Source: Bacteroidales bacterium
GTDB lineage: Bacteria > Bacteroidota > Bacteroidia > Bacteroidales > Muribaculaceae
Length of the DNA: 21,301 bases
Assembly (NCBI GenBank): GCA_004552395.1
Contig: SFOK01000020.1
Location: 1 to 21,301, forward strand
Direction of reading: 5' to 3'
Shown in pieces: positions 1 to 6,738 of the stretch. The position numbers and the translations under genes were made by a program. Below the pieces are notes generated by a model. That model was not told where the DNA came from, did no database searches, and saw nothing but the letters and a program-made list of their open reading frames with translations. How positions within the stretch are numbered: position 1 is the stretch's first letter; each line of letters starts with the position of its first letter.

Positions 1-196
1 CTTTGCTTAAGTGTACGTTTACAAATTTTCAGAACAGACTCTGATTTTAGTTTAAATTTCTTTCGGTCCGGCGTCTTTCCGGTGAATTTCTTCGAGTTTC
101 ATCAGTCACGATGCCCGCATCGCTCCTTCTTCAACTCGGGGAAAATCCCTCGAAAACTCGCCGCCCTGCCGTTACCAAATTTTGTGCAACGCGCTC
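1..196. other. Non-coding left edge, 3' of kdsD
   Basis: This stretch follows the kdsD stop codon on the minus strand and runs to the window edge. I see no convincing gene: the open frames across it are short and have no recognisable protein. The first 60 bases are AT-rich, as in promoter regions elsewhere in this window, but there is no complete TAnnTTTG element on either strand. A weak, mismatched stem around 139-160 has no T-run and is not called a terminator. Confidence 0.5.
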
Positions 197-796
197 TTAC
201 GATTTACGGCGCGCGCAGTGGCCAAGATAGCCGCCGTGGTGCCGCAGGGCGTACTGCTCGCGGGTGAACCCGATCTTCTTCATGGTGCCTACCACAAGCA
301 CGTCGCCTATCACGGTCATCATCGTGGTCGATGTGGTCGGCGTCAGGCCCAGCGGACACACCTCGGGGGCGCCCCCGGTCCAGAGCACTGCGTCGGCCTG
401 GCGCGCCAGTTCGCTGTCGCGGTTACCTGTTATAACAATGAAAGGGACTTCAGGGTTCAGCCGCCGGGCCAGCTCGGTGAGCTCCAGGATCTCGCGGGTC
501 CGCCCCGAGTTGGATATGAGAAGCATCAGGTCGCCGGACTGCATCACACCCAAGTCGCCGTGCTGCGCTTCCGACGGGTGCAGGAAGACGGCAGGCGTCC
601 CGGTGGAGCTGAATGTCGTTGCTATGTTCATGGCGATCTGTCCGGCTTTCCCCATACCCGAGGTGATCAGCTTGCCGCCACGGCGGTTCACATGGTCCGC
701 GATCAGATCCACGGCTTTGCCGTAGTCGTCGGTCACAGGTATGGAGGCCACCGCCTCGCTCTCCTTGCGGAGTATGTCTCGCATCAGTTCTTGCAT
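197..796 (-). CDS. kdsD: Arabinose-5-phosphate isomerase, lone SIS domain (KdsD-like)
   Basis: A 199-residue cytoplasmic sugar isomerase that should convert ribulose 5-phosphate to arabinose 5-phosphate, the first step of Kdo synthesis for lipopolysaccharide. The whole protein is one SIS domain: a phosphate-binding SGMGKAGQIA segment near residues 46-55, LISNSGRTREILE in the middle, and a C-terminal HHGGYLG that matches the H-x-G-G-x-L-G signature of the KdsD/KpsF/GutQ family. The two CBS domains of E. coli KdsD (about 330 residues) are absent. Lone-SIS versions of about this length are known in Bacteroides, so this is not a truncation. It is the last gene of the cluster that includes recF, 53 bases after the thioesterase. 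A 6-phospho-3-hexuloisomerase is less likely given the GGYLG end. The kdo transferase gene waaA lies about 15 kb away in this window. Confidence 0.85.
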   Translation of the reverse strand: MQELMRDILRKESEAVASIPVTDDYGKAVDLIADHVNRRGGKLITSGMGKAGQIAMNIATTFSSTGTPAVFLHPSEAQHGDLGVMQSGDLMLLISNSGRTREILELTELARRLNPEVPFIVITGNRDSELARQADAVLWTGGAPEVCPLGLTPTTSTTMMTVIGDVLVVGTMKKIGFTREQYALRHHGGYLGHCARRKS

Positions 797-849
797 AAGA
801 CGATAAGGTTTTTTGGTGTTTTACTTTGGTATCGGATCGGGCAATTCTC

Positions 850-1302
850 TCAGACCTCCTTCAGGTCCGGACATATCTGCCGGTATGCCTGGCGCCATCG
901 CTCGGGCACGGCGGCGGATTTCAGTGTGGCTGTGTCCACATACACCATCACCGAGCGGCTCAGCGACTTCACTTCGCCGGTATCCTTCTGCCGGATCATC
1001 TGCTCGAGAACTATATGCTTGAGCCCCATCTCGCTCACTCGCGAGAGCACCTCCACCTCCTGGCCGAAATATATCGGGGAGATGAACGCGCAGTCCACAT
1101 TGGCTATCACGGTCTCAACATTGCGGAAATCTATCTCGCCTCCGCAGGCCGCCTCCATGAACCGCGCCTTCCCGGTGTCGTAGAGCGAGAAGTAGACCGT
1201 GTTGTTCACATGGCCCAGGATATCTATGTCGTTGAAGCGGATCTGAACCGGTGTGGCCACCGGGAAAAGCCGCGCTTCGGGTATCTCTACAGGATATGGC
1301 AT
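850..1302 (-). CDS. Hotdog-fold acyl-CoA thioesterase (4HBT/YbgC/FadM-like)
   Basis: A 150-residue single-domain hotdog protein, the usual length for the 4-hydroxybenzoyl-CoA thioesterase superfamily. The signature at residues 22-34 (RFNDIDILGHVNN, followed by TVYF) has the conserved Asp-x-x-Gly-x-Val-x-x-Asn pattern. Asp27 lines up with the catalytic Asp17 of Pseudomonas 4-hydroxybenzoyl-CoA thioesterase. It probably hydrolyses an acyl-CoA or acyl-ACP in the cytoplasm, but the sequence does not reveal the acyl group. The start lies 6 bases after the dciA stop, so it is almost certainly cotranscribed with recF and dciA; I see no functional reason for that link. There is no signal peptide or membrane segment. 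Confidence 0.85.
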   Translation of the reverse strand: MPYPVEIPEARLFPVATPVQIRFNDIDILGHVNNTVYFSLYDTGKARFMEAACGGEIDFRNVETVIANVDCAFISPIYFGQEVEVLSRVSEMGLKHIVLEQMIRQKDTGEVKSLSRSVMVYVDTATLKSAAVPERWRQAYRQICPDLKEV

Positions 1303-1308
1303 CTCTGT

Positions 1309-1599
1309 TCAGAAAAATTTTATCTCTTTTATTATGTCGGAGCCCAGCCGGGCATTGATGGCGTCGATAAGCCGGGAGCGACGCATCATCAGCTCCTGGC
1401 GCGCCGGCGCCGAGTCGATGCGCACGCACAGCACTCCGGCCGCGCACCGGCGGTCCACTGTGATGCGGTTCACATACGGGCCGGTAACCTCGCCCCATAC
1501 GGTCAGGGCGCGGTGCTCGAGCATCCGGGTGTCGAGGTTCTGCTCGCGGATCACCCGCTCGAACACTTCGTAAAACCGCTCGGCCTCAGTCTTCTTCAT
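1309..1599 (-). CDS. dciA: DciA-type (DUF721) replication protein
   Basis: A 96-residue protein with the DUF721 core: an N-terminal helical part, then AlaLeuThrValTrpGlyGluValThrGly near residues 31-40, then a strand with VLCVRIDSAPARQEL and a closing hydrophobic helix ending in IKEIKFF. This family includes DciA, the ancestral loader or operator of the replicative helicase DnaB in bacteria that lack DnaC. It lacks the long disordered tail of some DciA proteins and is essentially the bare domain, as is common in Bacteroidetes. Its ATG overlaps the recF stop by four bases (ATGA), implying translational coupling. The recF-DUF721 pairing is also seen in other phyla, near dnaA/gyrB, and supports the call. 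Confidence 0.85.
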   Translation of the reverse strand: MKKTEAERFYEVFERVIREQNLDTRMLEHRALTVWGEVTGPYVNRITVDRRCAAGVLCVRIDSAPARQELMMRRSRLIDAINARLGSDIIKEIKFF

Positions 1600-2714
1600 C
1601 GCTTCGTGAGCAGCTTGTAATGCCCCTCTTCCACGCCGAACAGCCGATAACTGCCGGCCGTGGTGCGGAGTATCGAGTCTATATGCTTACGGTTGGTGTC
1701 GGTGATGAAGATCTGCCCGAAGGCGTCGGTGTCGCTCACAGCGGCCACGATGGCCTCTACCCTCGGCGCGTCGAGCTTGTCGAATATGTCGTCGAGAAGC
1801 AGCAGCGGACGCGAGGACGTGTGCTTGTTCAGATCCTCGAAGAGCGCCAGCCTCAGGGCCACTGTGAAGCTCTTGAGCTGTCCCTGGCTCCCTGTGCGGC
1901 GCAAAGGATAGCCGTCGAGCGTCATCTCAAGATCGTCGCGGTGCGGCCCCACGGTAGTGAAGCCCAACAGCGAGTCGCGGGCCCGGGAACGCTCAAGGGC
2001 CGGAAGAAGCCCCTCGTCGGGCGAGTAGCTCGGCTTGTAGCTCATCGAGGCGGTCTCTCGTTGGCCCGATATGCGGGCGTAATAGCGCCCGAAAGGCTCT
2101 CGCATACGCTCGGTCCACGCCGCGCGGGTGGCCACTATGGGCGCCGCCGTCTCGGCCATGCCGGCCTCGAGCGACTCCATGAGCAGTCGGTCGTCGATCC
2201 CCTGACGGAGCATGGCGTTGCGCTGCTTCAGGTTCTCGCCGAAGCGGATCAGATGCTGCAGATAGGTGCGGTCGGCCTGCGAGATCGCAAGGTCGAGCAG
2301 CCGCCGCCGCTCTTCGGGTGAGCCTGTCACCAGCATATGGTCCTGCGGCGAGACCATCACCAGAGGTATGGTCCCTATATGGTCGGAAAACCGCTTGCAC
2401 TCCTTGCCGTCGATGCGGAGTCCCTTGCGCCTGCCGGCCACATAGCCCACGCTCACCTCGAGCTTCGGCGCTTCGGGTCCGTCGCCGTTGCGGAAACGCC
2501 CCTGCACCATCATCTGGGTGGCGCCGTGGCGTATTATCTCAGAGTCGGGAAGCCCCAGGAAACTGCGGATCATGGCCAGGTAGTAGACAGCCTCCAGGAG
2601 GTTGCTCTTGCCCATGCCGTTGGAGCCGACAAAACAATTCACACCCTCGGAGAACTCCAGCGAGCTCTCCGGGATGTTCTTGAAATTGACTATCTCCAGG
2701 GCCTCCAGGCGCAT
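1596..2714 (-). CDS. recF: DNA replication and repair protein RecF
   Basis: A 372-residue SMC-like ATPase of normal RecF length. It helps load RecA on gapped DNA at stalled forks, together with RecO and RecR. Residues 30-38 form the Walker A loop (GSNGMGKSN). A signature motif GSQGQLKSFTVALRLALF lies in the C-terminal third, and the Walker B/D-loop stretch LLLLDDIFDKLD begins at about residue 304. The N-terminal MRLEALEIVNFKNI is the typical RecF start, which fixes the start codon. The start codon shares one base with the stop of the upstream secreted protein (TGATG), and the recF stop overlaps the dciA start, so three genes in a row are translationally coupled. dnaA, dnaN and gyrB, frequent recF neighbours in many bacteria, are not present here. 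Confidence 0.95.
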   Translation of the reverse strand: MRLEALEIVNFKNIPESSLEFSEGVNCFVGSNGMGKSNLLEAVYYLAMIRSFLGLPDSEIIRHGATQMMVQGRFRNGDGPEAPKLEVSVGYVAGRRKGLRIDGKECKRFSDHIGTIPLVMVSPQDHMLVTGSPEERRRLLDLAISQADRTYLQHLIRFGENLKQRNAMLRQGIDDRLLMESLEAGMAETAAPIVATRAAWTERMREPFGRYYARISGQRETASMSYKPSYSPDEGLLPALERSRARDSLLGFTTVGPHRDDLEMTLDGYPLRRTGSQGQLKSFTVALRLALFEDLNKHTSSRPLLLLDDIFDKLDAPRVEAIVAAVSDTDAFGQIFITDTNRKHIDSILRTTAGSYRLFGVEEGHYKLLTKR

Positions 2715-3097
2715 CAGTATCCCAGTATGGCCTTCTCCTCAGGCACTGTGTAGTAGATCGACCTTTCGCCGTAGTCGCCGCAGTTGAATATCATCATGAA
2801 GGCGGCTCCCTCGTTGTAGAGCATGTTCATGATGGCGCGGAAATTGTCGTCCTCAGCCACAAGCGTACGGAGCTCTTCCTCCTCGGCGTTCATGATAATC
2901 TTCTGCGATTCGGGCTCGGTCATATAGTCGGTGATCTGGAAGAAGGTGCCGTTGTAGTGGGCAACTATACCTGACGTCTTGTCCTGATTCATGTTCTCTG
3001 CGAGCTGTGCAAGGTCAAGTGAGGCTGCCGTTGCGTCGGGCACTGCCATGAAAAGGGCCGCTATGGCCAGGCAGACTGCTGTGAGGATCTTTTTCAT
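2714..3097 (-). CDS. Small secreted protein of unknown function coupled to recF
   Basis: A 127-residue protein with a clear signal peptide: MKK, a hydrophobic stretch of about 15 residues, then a likely signal peptidase I site after ATA near residue 24. There is no lipobox cysteine, so it is probably periplasmic. The mature part is acidic and has one cysteine (FNCGDYGE). I do not recognise a family. It ends in a compact region with EERSIYY-like character and lacks transmembrane segments or repeats. It starts 43 bases after asnS, and its TGA shares a base with the recF ATG (TGATG). I see no TAnnTTTG promoter in the short gap, so it is probably read from the asnS transcript. No function is assigned. 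Confidence 0.75.
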   Translation of the reverse strand: MKKILTAVCLAIAALFMAVPDATAASLDLAQLAENMNQDKTSGIVAHYNGTFFQITDYMTEPESQKIIMNAEEEELRTLVAEDDNFRAIMNMLYNEGAAFMMIFNCGDYGERSIYYTVPEEKAILGY

Positions 3098-3140
3098 ATC
3101 GGTTGGTTTTGTGGGTTTTGGTTTCAGGGATTGGGTGAAA

Positions 3141-4544
3141 TCAGAATTCGCAGTTGCCAGGATAACGCGGGAAAGGTATCACGTCGCGGATATTCTGCAT
3201 GCCGGTCACAAAGAGCACCAGACGCTCGAAGCCGAGGCCGAAGCCGGAGTGAGGCACTGTGCCGAAGCGGCGCGTATCCAGGTACCACCACATATCCTTC
3301 ATCGGGATATGCAGCTCCTCGATGCGGCCCATCAGCTTGTCGTAATCCTCTTCGCGCTGCGATCCGCCTATGATCTCGCCGATCTTCGGGAAGAGCACAT
3401 CCATGGCGCGCACTGTCTTGCCGTCGTCGTTGAGCTTCATGTAGAAGGCCTTGATCTCCTTGGGGTAGTCGGTCAGTATCACCGGCTTCTTGAAGTGCTC
3501 CTCCACCAGATAGCGCTCATGCTCCGAAGCCAGGTCCACGCCCCAGTAGACGGGAAACTCGAACTTCCTGCCGCTCTCCTCAAGTATGCGCACACCCTCG
3601 GTGTAGGGCAGGCGCACAAAGTCGTTGTGGATCACAAACTTCAGCCTCTCGATCAGCTCCTTGTCAAACATATCGTTGAGGAACTGTATGTCGTCGGCGC
3701 AATGCTCCAGCGCGTAGCTGACGCAATATTTTATGAACTCCTCGGCCAGATCCATGTTGTCCTTTATCTCGTAGAAGGCCATCTCGGGCTCGATCATCCA
3801 GAACTCCGACAGATGGCGCGGAGTGTTGGAATTCTCGGCGCGGAATGTCGGGCCGAAGGTGTAGATGTTGCCCAGTGCCGTGGCGCCGAGCTCGCCTTCG
3901 AGCTGTCCGCTCACTGTCAGCGAGGCGTGCTTGCCGAAGAAGTCGCGGCTATAGTCCACTTTGCCCTCCTCGGTGCGCGGCAGATTCTCGGGATCGAGCG
4001 TCGTCACCTGGAACATGGCGCCGGCGCCTTCGCAGTCCGATGCCGTGATGAGCGGAGTGTGGAAATAGTAGAATCCTTTGTCGTTGAAAAACTTATGTAT
4101 GGCAAATGCCAGCGCGTGGCGGATGCGGAGCACAGCTCCGAAGGTGTTCGTGCGCGGACGCAGATGCGCCTTCTCGCGCAGAAACTCCAGCGAATGCCCC
4201 TTCTTCTGCAGCGGATATTCCTCGGGAGAGGCCGTGCCGTAGATCTCAAGCTCGTCGGCCTGAACCTCCACGCTCTGCCCTTTGCCCTGCGACTCCACGA
4301 GCTTGCCCTGCACATGGATACTCGATCCGGTGGTCACCGGCTTGAGCTCCTCCTCGGAGAAGCGGCTCAGGTCGAGCACTATCTGCAGATTCTTGATGGT
4401 GGAACCGTCGTTGAGCGCTATGAACTGCACATTCTTGTTGCCGCGGCGGGTACGTACCCAGCCCTTCACGTCGACTGTCTCGCCGGCGAGAGCGCTCCCT
4501 GAGGCCAGTATCTCGGCCACACGTTTGCGACGTATATCTTTCAT
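3141..4544 (-). CDS. asnS: Asparaginyl-tRNA synthetase
   Basis: A 467-residue class IIb aminoacyl-tRNA synthetase that charges tRNA-Asn with asparagine, with the usual bacterial AsnS length. The N-terminal OB-fold anticodon-binding domain covers roughly residues 15-110 (VDVKGWVRTRRGNKNVQF, then LNDGS). The catalytic domain carries the motif 2 region (FRAENSNTPRHLSEFWMIEPE) and motif 3 near the C-terminus (GFGLGFERLVLFVTG, then NIRDVIPFPR). The absence of the extra GAD domain separates it from AspRS. It lies 79 bases after rluB, with a strong stem-loop in between, and 43 bases before the secreted-protein/recF cluster. It therefore either has its own poorly recognisable promoter or depends on partial read-through. 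Confidence 0.97.
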   Translation of the reverse strand: MKDIRRKRVAEILASGSALAGETVDVKGWVRTRRGNKNVQFIALNDGSTIKNLQIVLDLSRFSEEELKPVTTGSSIHVQGKLVESQGKGQSVEVQADELEIYGTASPEEYPLQKKGHSLEFLREKAHLRPRTNTFGAVLRIRHALAFAIHKFFNDKGFYYFHTPLITASDCEGAGAMFQVTTLDPENLPRTEEGKVDYSRDFFGKHASLTVSGQLEGELGATALGNIYTFGPTFRAENSNTPRHLSEFWMIEPEMAFYEIKDNMDLAEEFIKYCVSYALEHCADDIQFLNDMFDKELIERLKFVIHNDFVRLPYTEGVRILEESGRKFEFPVYWGVDLASEHERYLVEEHFKKPVILTDYPKEIKAFYMKLNDDGKTVRAMDVLFPKIGEIIGGSQREEDYDKLMGRIEELHIPMKDMWWYLDTRRFGTVPHSGFGLGFERLVLFVTGMQNIRDVIPFPRYPGNCEF

Positions 4545-4572
4545 TCTTTATTTCTGTATTGTTTGCAATCAC

Positions 4573-4599
4573 GGCAGGTCCGCGGAGTGGGGACCTGCC
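4573..4599 (-). terminator. Stem-loop between rluB and asnS
   Basis: A perfect 9-bp inverted repeat (GGCAGGTCC at 4573-4581 and GGACCTGCC at 4591-4599) with a 9-base loop sits between the rluB stop and the asnS start. It is GC-rich and stable on either strand. There is no T-run on the minus strand after the stem (the sequence continues GTGATTGCAAAC), so a classical Rho-independent terminator is not certain. It could instead be an mRNA processing or stabilising element, or a leader structure of asnS. Confidence 0.5.
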
Positions 4600-4623
4600 T
4601 GATCTCTGTTTACGGAATTATGT

Positions 4624-6345
4624 TTACTCAAACGAGCCCATGCGCAGGTAGTTAACCTCCTCCTGAGTGAGGTAACGCCAGCGGCCGCGGGGCAGGTTCT
4701 TCTTGGTCAGACCGGCGAAGTATACGCGGTCGAGCTTCGTGACGCGGTAACCGAGCGACTCGAAGATGCGGCGCACTATACGGTTGCGACCCGAGTGGAT
4801 CTCGATGCCGGCCTGGTTGCGGTCCGTGTCGTTCACATAGCTGATGGCGTCGGCGTGGATCTCGCCGTCGTCAAGCTCTATGCCGTCGGCTATACGCTGC
4901 ATGTCCTCCTCGGCGATATCCTTGTCGGTCCACACGTGATAGATTTTCTTCTTCACGAACTTGGGATGCGTCAGCTTCGAGGCCAGGTCGCCGTCGTTGG
5001 TCAGCAGAAGCACACCGGTGGTATTGCGATCCAGACGCCCTACGGGGTAGATCCTCTCCTTGCAGGCGTTCTTCACCAGATCGAGCACGGTGAGGCGGCC
5101 GTTCGGATCGTCGCTCGTCGTCACACAATCTTTCGGTTTGTTGAGAAGCACATAGCATTTGCGCTCGGGTGTCACTACCTGCTCGTTGTATTCCACCACA
5201 TCGGTGCGGGAAATCTTGGTGCCGAGCTCGGTCACCACTTCGCCGTTCACCTTCACCAGCCCCGCTGTGATGTGCTCATCGGCTTCGCGGCGCGAGCATA
5301 CACCGGCGTTGGCCATGAACTTGTTCAGACGGATCGGTTCGTTCGGATCGATATCCTCAAGTACGTAGTCGATTTGCTTCGGACGCGGCGTGAAGCGCAT
5401 TCCCGGACGCTGGTTCTGGCGGTTGTTGTAGCCTCCCTGACGGTTGTTGTTATAGCCTCCCTGGCGGTTGTTGTAGCCTCCCTGGCGGTTGTTGTTGTAG
5501 CCTCCCTGGCGATTGTTGTTGTAGCCGCCCTGGCGGTTGTTGTTATAGCCGCCCTGGCGGTTGTTGTTATAGCCGCCCTGGCGGTTGTTGTTGTAGCCTC
5601 CGGCCTGGCGGTTGTGGTTGTAGCCTCCCTGGCGGTTGTTGTAGCCTCCCTGACGGTTGTAGCCGCCCTGATTGCCGTAGCGGTTGTCGTTGTAGGGGCG
5701 CTGCTGATAGCCGCTGTTTTGCTGATAGCCGCCGTTCTGCTGCTCCTTGTTCTGTCCCTGACCTTCCTCGCCGCCCTCGGCAGAAGAAGTCATGGTGTTG
5801 TTGCGGTAATTAGGATTGTAAGGACGCTGCTGATAACCTCCCTGACGGTTGTTGTATCCGCCTTGACGGTTGTTGTATCCGCCTTGACGGTTGTTGTAGC
5901 CTCCCTGACGGTTGTTGTAGCCTCCCTGATTCCCGTAGCGGTTATTGTTGTAGGGGCGCTGCTGATAGCTGTTCTGCTGGGTGTTCTCCCCCTCGGCGGC
6001 TGCGGAGTGAGTCTGCTCCGAGCCCTCGCTTGTGCTGTCGGTTGAAGCGGCGGGATTGTTGTACGGACGGTTGTTGTACGGACGGTTGTTGTAGCCTCCG
6101 TTCTGCTGACGATTGTAATTGCCCTGGTTGCCGAAACGGCTGTAGCCGCCCTGCTGGCGGTTGTTGTAGGGACGGGGCTGATACGGACGCTGATAGCGGT
6201 GTTCTTCGCCTGAGGCGGAGTCGCTGCTGCTGCAATGGTCCACTTTGTCATAGCGCGCTTCACTTGCGCCTTCTGGAGTAAGGTTTGCCGAAGCAGCCGC
6301 GGAAAGGCCGATGCGCGGGCGTTTGGGTTTCTTTTCTTCTTCCAT
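4624..6345 (-). CDS. rluB: RsuA/RluB-family pseudouridine synthase with long N-terminal GYN-rich repeat domain
   Basis: A 573-residue protein. The C-terminal half is a standard RsuA/RluB/RluE/RluF pseudouridine synthase: an S4 RNA-binding domain at about 337-380 (IRLNKFMANAGVCSRREAD) and a catalytic domain with GRLDRNTTGVLLLTNDG, in which Asp439 is the catalytic aspartate. It probably modifies 23S rRNA (RluB-like), though the sequence alone cannot separate RluB from its paralogues. Typical RluB is about 240-300 residues. The extra N-terminal part (about 1-315) is a basic start (MEEEKKPKRPRIG), an acidic/serine-rich segment and then a long Gly/Asn/Tyr/Gln/Arg repeat. I chose the ATG at 6345 because the alternative at 6399 adds an unconvincing segment before a natural MEEEKK start. 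A promoter candidate lies about 360 bases upstream. Confidence 0.93.
   Translation of the reverse strand: MEEEKKPKRPRIGLSAAASANLTPEGASEARYDKVDHCSSSDSASGEEHRYQRPYQPRPYNNRQQGGYSRFGNQGNYNRQQNGGYNNRPYNNRPYNNPAASTDSTSEGSEQTHSAAAEGENTQQNSYQQRPYNNNRYGNQGGYNNRQGGYNNRQGGYNNRQGGYNNRQGGYQQRPYNPNYRNNTMTSSAEGGEEGQGQNKEQQNGGYQQNSGYQQRPYNDNRYGNQGGYNRQGGYNNRQGGYNHNRQAGGYNNNRQGGYNNNRQGGYNNNRQGGYNNNRQGGYNNNRQGGYNNRQGGYNNNRQGGYNNRQNQRPGMRFTPRPKQIDYVLEDIDPNEPIRLNKFMANAGVCSRREADEHITAGLVKVNGEVVTELGTKISRTDVVEYNEQVVTPERKCYVLLNKPKDCVTTSDDPNGRLTVLDLVKNACKERIYPVGRLDRNTTGVLLLTNDGDLASKLTHPKFVKKKIYHVWTDKDIAEEDMQRIADGIELDDGEIHADAISYVNDTDRNQAGIEIHSGRNRIVRRIFESLGYRVTKLDRVYFAGLTKKNLPRGRWRYLTQEEVNYLRMGSFE
5400..6190 (-). repeat. 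In-frame tandem repeat coding GGYNN(N)RQ units in rluB
   Basis: About 790 bases inside rluB code for low-complexity sequence built from units of roughly 18-24 bases (GGC GGC TAC AAC AAC AAC CGC CAG and variants). There are two main blocks: one with about four GGYN units (around 5820-5930) and one with about eleven (around 5410-5670). They are separated by a Glu/Gln/Ser-rich linker. Both blocks begin with a related QQRPYN-x-NRYGNQGGYN stretch, which suggests segmental duplication followed by unit expansion. All units keep the reading frame. Glycine, tyrosine, asparagine, glutamine and regularly spaced arginines dominate, as in RGG/prion-like RNA-binding regions. Confidence 0.9.
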
Positions 6346-6603
6346 AGTTTCTGATCTTAAAATAATTCTTTCCCCGGCCCCGGAACCGCAGACGGTCATA
6401 TATTCTGACAGGAGGTCACGCTTCGGACGGTCCGGTGTGCGGTCGGCGGCTTATGCAGCCGGAACGAGGCACATGATGAGAGCGGCTTTTCCGAAAGGCC
6501 GTAACCTTGCGTGCGGGTGGGGTCTGTTTTTGAGTCGGGGCTGAATAGACAAGCTCCCGAGTTTGGAGCAACGCATCACTGCATTGCAGAAGGATTTAAG
6601 CTA

Positions 6604-6652
6604 AAAATTAAAGAATGGGTATTTAAGTATTTGAAATTAAAAAAATGGGTAT
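6604..6652 (-). repeat. Two direct repeats 30 bp apart in the rluB leader
   Basis: On the minus strand ATACCCATT followed by TTTAATTT-like sequence occurs twice. The plus-strand cores AATGGGTAT lie at 6614-6622 and 6644-6652, exactly 30 bases apart, and similarity extends over about 19 bases with three mismatches. They lie just downstream of the inferred transcription start and hairpin. They could be a tandem protein-binding site spaced by about three helical turns, an RNA element, or an AT-rich duplication without function. Confidence 0.5.
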
Positions 6653-6657
6653 ATTCT

Positions 6658-6694
6658 AAAAAAGAGCTTGATGCCGTAAATGATTCCCGGCATC
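6658..6694 (-). terminator. Hairpin followed by six T, at the 5' end of the inferred rluB transcript
   Basis: On the minus strand GATGCCG (6694-6688) pairs perfectly with CGGCATC (6676-6670) across an 11-base loop, and TTTTTT (6663-6658) follows six bases later. It resembles a weak Rho-independent terminator. It begins only about six bases after the start site expected from the promoter at 6707-6738, so it could be an attenuator or a 5'-stabilising stem. It could also be a distant terminator for the xseA-xseB-MATE unit. Confidence 0.5.
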
Positions 6695-6706
6695 TTTAAA
6701 ACAATG

Positions 6707-6738
6707 CAAATTTAGTAATAAAATCCCTACCGTAAAAA
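6707..6738 (-). promoter_or_regulatory. Bacteroidetes-type promoter candidate for rluB
   Basis: On the minus strand TAAATTTG (6714-6707) matches the -7 consensus TAnnTTTG exactly. About 19-20 bases upstream lies a T-run (ATTTTTAC around 6733-6739) that resembles a degenerate TTTG -33 box. The surroundings are AT-rich in an otherwise GC-rich region. Transcription would begin near 6700, giving a leader of about 355 bases before the rluB ATG. Confidence 0.55.

Noticed and set aside
139..160. Possible terminator after kdsD
   Set aside because: The stem has a mismatch, a small number of pairs and no T-run on the minus strand.
182..1183. Long plus-strand open frames across kdsD and the thioesterase gene
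   Set aside because: They are antisense shadows in GC-rich DNA; the translations are His/Arg/Gly-rich with no family features, while the minus strand has clear families.
2991..4502. 503-codon plus-strand frame opposite asnS
   Set aside because: The minus-strand frame is an unmistakable AsnRS; the antisense frame arises from codon bias in GC-rich DNA.
4795..6045. 416-codon plus-strand frame opposite rluB with a Val/Ala-rich hydrophobic repeat
   Set aside because: It is the antisense reading of the GYN repeat and gives an artificial VVVIASLAVVV pattern; no start signals or family features.
5400..6190. Repeat array considered as a CRISPR or non-coding satellite
   Set aside because: There are no unique spacers of constant length, and all units stay in frame within rluB.
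6511..6699. 62-codon plus-strand frame in the rluB upstream region
   Set aside because: It spans the inferred promoter leader, hairpin and direct repeats, has no family resemblance and no promoter of its own.
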